Below, piece by piece: positions 61,051 to 64,000 of a stretch of 64,000 nt of DNA. This DNA comes from Planctellipticum variicoloris. GTDB taxonomy: Bacteria > Planctomycetota > Planctomycetia > Planctomycetales > Planctomycetaceae. Every line of letters begins with the position of its first letter. The stretch's first letter is position 1. Under the pieces are notes generated by a model. It was not told where the DNA came from, ran no database searches, and saw only the letters and a program-made list of their open reading frames with translations. The position numbers and the translations under genes are program-made. The DNA lies in contig NZ_CP130886.1 in assembly GCF_030622045.1 (NCBI RefSeq), positions 1,054,001 to 1,118,000 of the forward strand, written 5' to 3'.

Positions 61051-61743
61051 ATGCCCAGGGGCTTGTTGGGACGCAAAGTCGGGATGACGCAGGTCTTTGA
61101 CGAGACCGGGGCGGTGATTCCGGTGACTGTTCTGGAGTTGGGGCCCTGCGTGGTTCTGCAGGTGCGGACTGCCGAAAAGGATGGCTATGAGGCCGTTCAG
61201 CTCGGATTTGGCGATAAGCCGCGTCGTCTGGCCAGTCGGGCGGAGCGCGGTCACGTGGCGGCGATTGGCAGCAAGCGTCAGAGGTCGCGCCAGGCGGCCG
61301 GCGTTGAGACGCTGGTGAAGGCTGAGACCGAGCCGAAGCAGTACGTGCGAGAGTTCCGGACGGATGGCGAGAAGGCCGAGTATGCAGTCGGTCAGGTGCT
61401 GACCGCTGCGGCTCTGGCGGACGTCGCGTTCGTCGATGTGATCGGGGCGATCAAGGGGCGTGGTTTCGCCGGCGGTATGAAGCGGCACAACTTTCACGGT
61501 CTGTGCGCCAGTCACGGCGTGAAGAAGGCTCACCGGTCGCTCGGTTCGACCGGTCAGCGACAAGATCCGGGCCGCGTGTTCAAGGGGCAGAAAATGCCCG
61601 GGCACTGGGGTGACAGTCGAGTGACCGTGCGTCGTCTCAAGGTTGTGCGAATTGACGAGGCGAACAACACGGTGCTCATTCGCGGTGCGGTGCCGGGTTA
61701 CAACGGCGCGTACGTGATGGTGCGTGAGACGAACTGCTACTAA
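61051..61743 (+). CDS. rplC: 50S ribosomal protein L3
   Basis: 230 residues. LLGRKVGMTQVFDETGAVIP opens it. The long loop has GFAGGMKRHNFHGLCASHGV and HRSLGSTGQRQDPGRVFKGQ, and KMPGHWGDSRVTVRRLKVV follows, reaching the peptidyl transferase centre. ATG 61051 has GAGG nine bases upstream. A longer frame back to 60958 overlaps the rpsJ end and is unlikely. Gap to rplD is 53 bp. Confidence 0.96.
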   Translation: MPRGLLGRKVGMTQVFDETGAVIPVTVLELGPCVVLQVRTAEKDGYEAVQLGFGDKPRRLASRAERGHVAAIGSKRQRSRQAAGVETLVKAETEPKQYVREFRTDGEKAEYAVGQVLTAAALADVAFVDVIGAIKGRGFAGGMKRHNFHGLCASHGVKKAHRSLGSTGQRQDPGRVFKGQKMPGHWGDSRVTVRRLKVVRIDEANNTVLIRGAVPGYNGAYVMVRETNCY

Positions 61744-61796
61744 GAGCGTCGTTCTCTTCGAGTGGGTTGACTCCCAGGCTAGCAGCAGGCTGAGAC

Positions 61797-62432
61797 ATGA
61801 TTTCCGTAGCAGTATACAATCAGGCCGGTCAGGACACTGGGGCGAAGTACGAATTCGACCCGGCGGAGCTGGCTGGCGAAATCAATAAGCAGTTGCTTCA
61901 CGACGCGGTCGTGATGTACCAGGCGAACCTGCGGCAGGGGACTTCCAAGACGAAGACCCGGTCGGAAGTCGCCGGCAGCTCTCATAAGCTGTATCGTCAG
62001 AAGGGGACGGGTAATGCCCGTGCCGGTAACAAGCGGACTCCTGTTCGTCGGGGTGGCGGGCATGCGTTCGCCAAGCGTCCGAAGGACTGGAGCTATCGGC
62101 TTCCGCGTAAGGCGCTGCAGATCGCCACGCGAATGGCGGTGCTGGGCAAGTTTCAGGACAACGAAGTCACCGTCGTCGACAGCCTGACGATGGATCAGCC
62201 GAAGACGAAGGTGATGGCGGCGGTGCTGAAGGCGCTGGGCGTCGAGAAGGATAGCTGCCTGCTGGCGATCGATAATCACGACGCTGCGGTCTGGCGTTCC
62301 GCTCGGAATATTCCGACGCTCTCGGTCTCCCCTGCGGCCGATCTCAACGCACTGAAGCTGCTTGAGAAGCGACGGCTGGTGGTGACGACGAAGGCCCTGG
62401 ATCAGATCCGCGGCAAGGTTCAGGGTGGTTGA
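61797..62432 (+). CDS. rplD: 50S ribosomal protein L4
   Basis: 211 residues. ANLRQGTSKTKTRSEVAGSS, then YRQKGTGNARAGNKRTPVRR and GGGHAFAKRPKDWSYRLPRK form the extended loop that lines the exit tunnel. The C-terminal half (VVDSLTMDQPKTKVMAAVLK) is the globular part. In E. coli L4 represses its own operon; whether it does here is unknown. Confidence 0.95.
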   Translation: MISVAVYNQAGQDTGAKYEFDPAELAGEINKQLLHDAVVMYQANLRQGTSKTKTRSEVAGSSHKLYRQKGTGNARAGNKRTPVRRGGGHAFAKRPKDWSYRLPRKALQIATRMAVLGKFQDNEVTVVDSLTMDQPKTKVMAAVLKALGVEKDSCLLAIDNHDAAVWRSARNIPTLSVSPAADLNALKLLEKRRLVVTTKALDQIRGKVQGG

Positions 62433-62468
62433 TCGGGATTCGGCGACCGCCGGCGGGAGTGAATGACG

Positions 62469-62777
62469 ATGGCTGAGCAATACGTGCCGGGACTGCAGTT
62501 GGAGCCCTACCAGGTGGTGCTGCGTCCGCTGGTGACGGAGAAGGGGACGTATCTGTCCCAGCGTAATAACGCGTATACGTTTGAGGTGAATCCGCTCGCG
62601 ACCAAAGAGGATATTCGACGTTCCGTGCAGGAGCTGTGGAATGTGCGCGTGGTTGGCGTGCGGACGCAGAATCGGGTCGGCAAGCCGCGTCGTCACAAGA
62701 TGATGCAGGGGCAGATGAAGTCGTGGAAGAAGGCGATCGTCGAGTTGCATGAAGATGATCGAATCGCGTTCTTCTAA
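62469..62777 (+). CDS. rplW: 50S ribosomal protein L23
   Basis: 102 residues from ATG 62469, for which GGGAG is nine bases upstream. ATG 62463 adds two residues. LEPYQVVLRPLVTEKGTYLS, NAYTFEVNPLATKEDIRRSV and RVGKPRRHKMMQGQMKSWKK are the family blocks. L23 sits at the tunnel exit and docks trigger factor and SRP. Confidence 0.95.
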   Translation: MAEQYVPGLQLEPYQVVLRPLVTEKGTYLSQRNNAYTFEVNPLATKEDIRRSVQELWNVRVVGVRTQNRVGKPRRHKMMQGQMKSWKKAIVELHEDDRIAFF

Positions 62778-62832
62778 GGCGGTCTGATCGCCGGTCTGTC
62801 GTTCTTACGAAATCAGCGTTGGAAGTGATGTT

Positions 62833-63690
<858 letters not shown>

Positions 63691-63782
63691 TGGCGCGATT
63701 CGGGCGTCGGACGAGGTCTGCGGCAGAGTCGGTCAGAGATTGTTTCGTTCAATAGATACAGTGGCGTAGTTGGGGGCAGGGC

Positions 63783-64000
63783 ATGGGCCGTTCGTTGAAA
63801 AAGGGGCCTTACGTCGACGCCAAGCTGCTCAAGAAGATTGAGAAGCTTGAGGTGGCTCGTCGCAAGGATCCGATCAAGACCTGGGCGCGTCGTTCGACGA
63901 TCGCTCCGGAGTTTATCGGCCACACGTTTTTGGTCCACAACGGTCGGACGCACATTAACGTGTACGTCACGGAAGAAATGGTCGGGCACAAGCTGGGCGA
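63783..64000 (+). CDS. rpsS: 30S ribosomal protein S19 (partial, runs off the window)
   Basis: The first 72 codons only. [40 protein letters not shown] and [12 protein letters not shown] match S19 through most of its length, leaving some 20 residues beyond the edge. It is in the usual place after rplB in the S10 cluster. Confidence 0.95.
   Translation, partial: MGRSLKKGPYVDAKLLKKIEKLEVARRKDPIKTWARRSTIAPEFIGHTFLVHNGRTHINVYVTEEMVGHKLG

Overview
The window is GC-rich bacterial chromosome that reads as Planctomycetes (Planctomycetales). Diagnostic families are two DUF1559 prepilin-like proteins, a PVC-type CxxCH dehydrogenase-like protein, a DUF1549/DUF1553 plus DUF1501 pair, PEP-CTERM, FHA and Ser/Thr kinase proteins, and a fused str-S10 ribosomal cluster. 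No rRNA, tRNA, CRISPR array, integrase or transposase was recognised.

Layout. 1-5065: serC tail, nucleosidase, DMT transporter, a DUF1559 remnant, an octaheme HAO-like cytochrome c and an internally duplicated membrane protein. 5624-7414: DUF1559 plus lipoprotein. 7515-12563: SDR, A-type Fe-S carrier, secreted repeat protein, PQQ-propeller protein, fluoride channel and a truncated pseudogene. 12636-16731: a photolyase/VOC/sigma-70 operon divergent from a MerR/B12-fold regulator. 16752-27592: purple acid phosphatase, PVC-type cytochrome-like protein, a giant inverse-autotransporter-like beta-helix protein and a gamma-carbonic anhydrase. 27852-38882: FHA protein, GntR regulator, a second DUF1559/lipoprotein module, YjbQ, PEP-CTERM protein, FHA-GAF histidine kinase, enolase paralogue and an ornithine cyclodeaminase-like protein. 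38996-47783 (minus strand): a Ser/Thr kinase, membrane protein and ECF sigma operon, coiled-coil and lipoprotein genes, dipeptidase, DUF423 and an APH-fold protein. 48024-56923: Cys-rich secreted protein, TrkA, PQQ-propeller protein, zinc-ribbon membrane protein and the DUF1549/DUF1501 pair. 57264-64000: rpsL-rpsG-fusA-rpsJ-rplC-rplD-rplW-rplB-rpsS, with no tuf between fusA and rpsJ.

The two most unusual themes are these. First, the photolyase, sigma-70 and CarH-like regulator neighbourhood resembles known B12 photoreceptor loci, but the regulator has lost every residue expected to hold or cap the cobalamin. Second, many intergenic gaps carry short arrays of degenerate 7-bp units. These often begin just after a stop codon, some repeat the same phrase at distant sites in either orientation, and two have been absorbed into the 3' ends of genes (the carbonic anhydrase and a PQQ-propeller protein). 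Larger dispersed elements (a roughly 95-bp composite repeat, a 28-bp inverted pair and several long perfect hairpins) occupy other gaps.

All functional calls come from reading protein motifs by eye. No database search was run, so family-level names are firmer than specific substrates.
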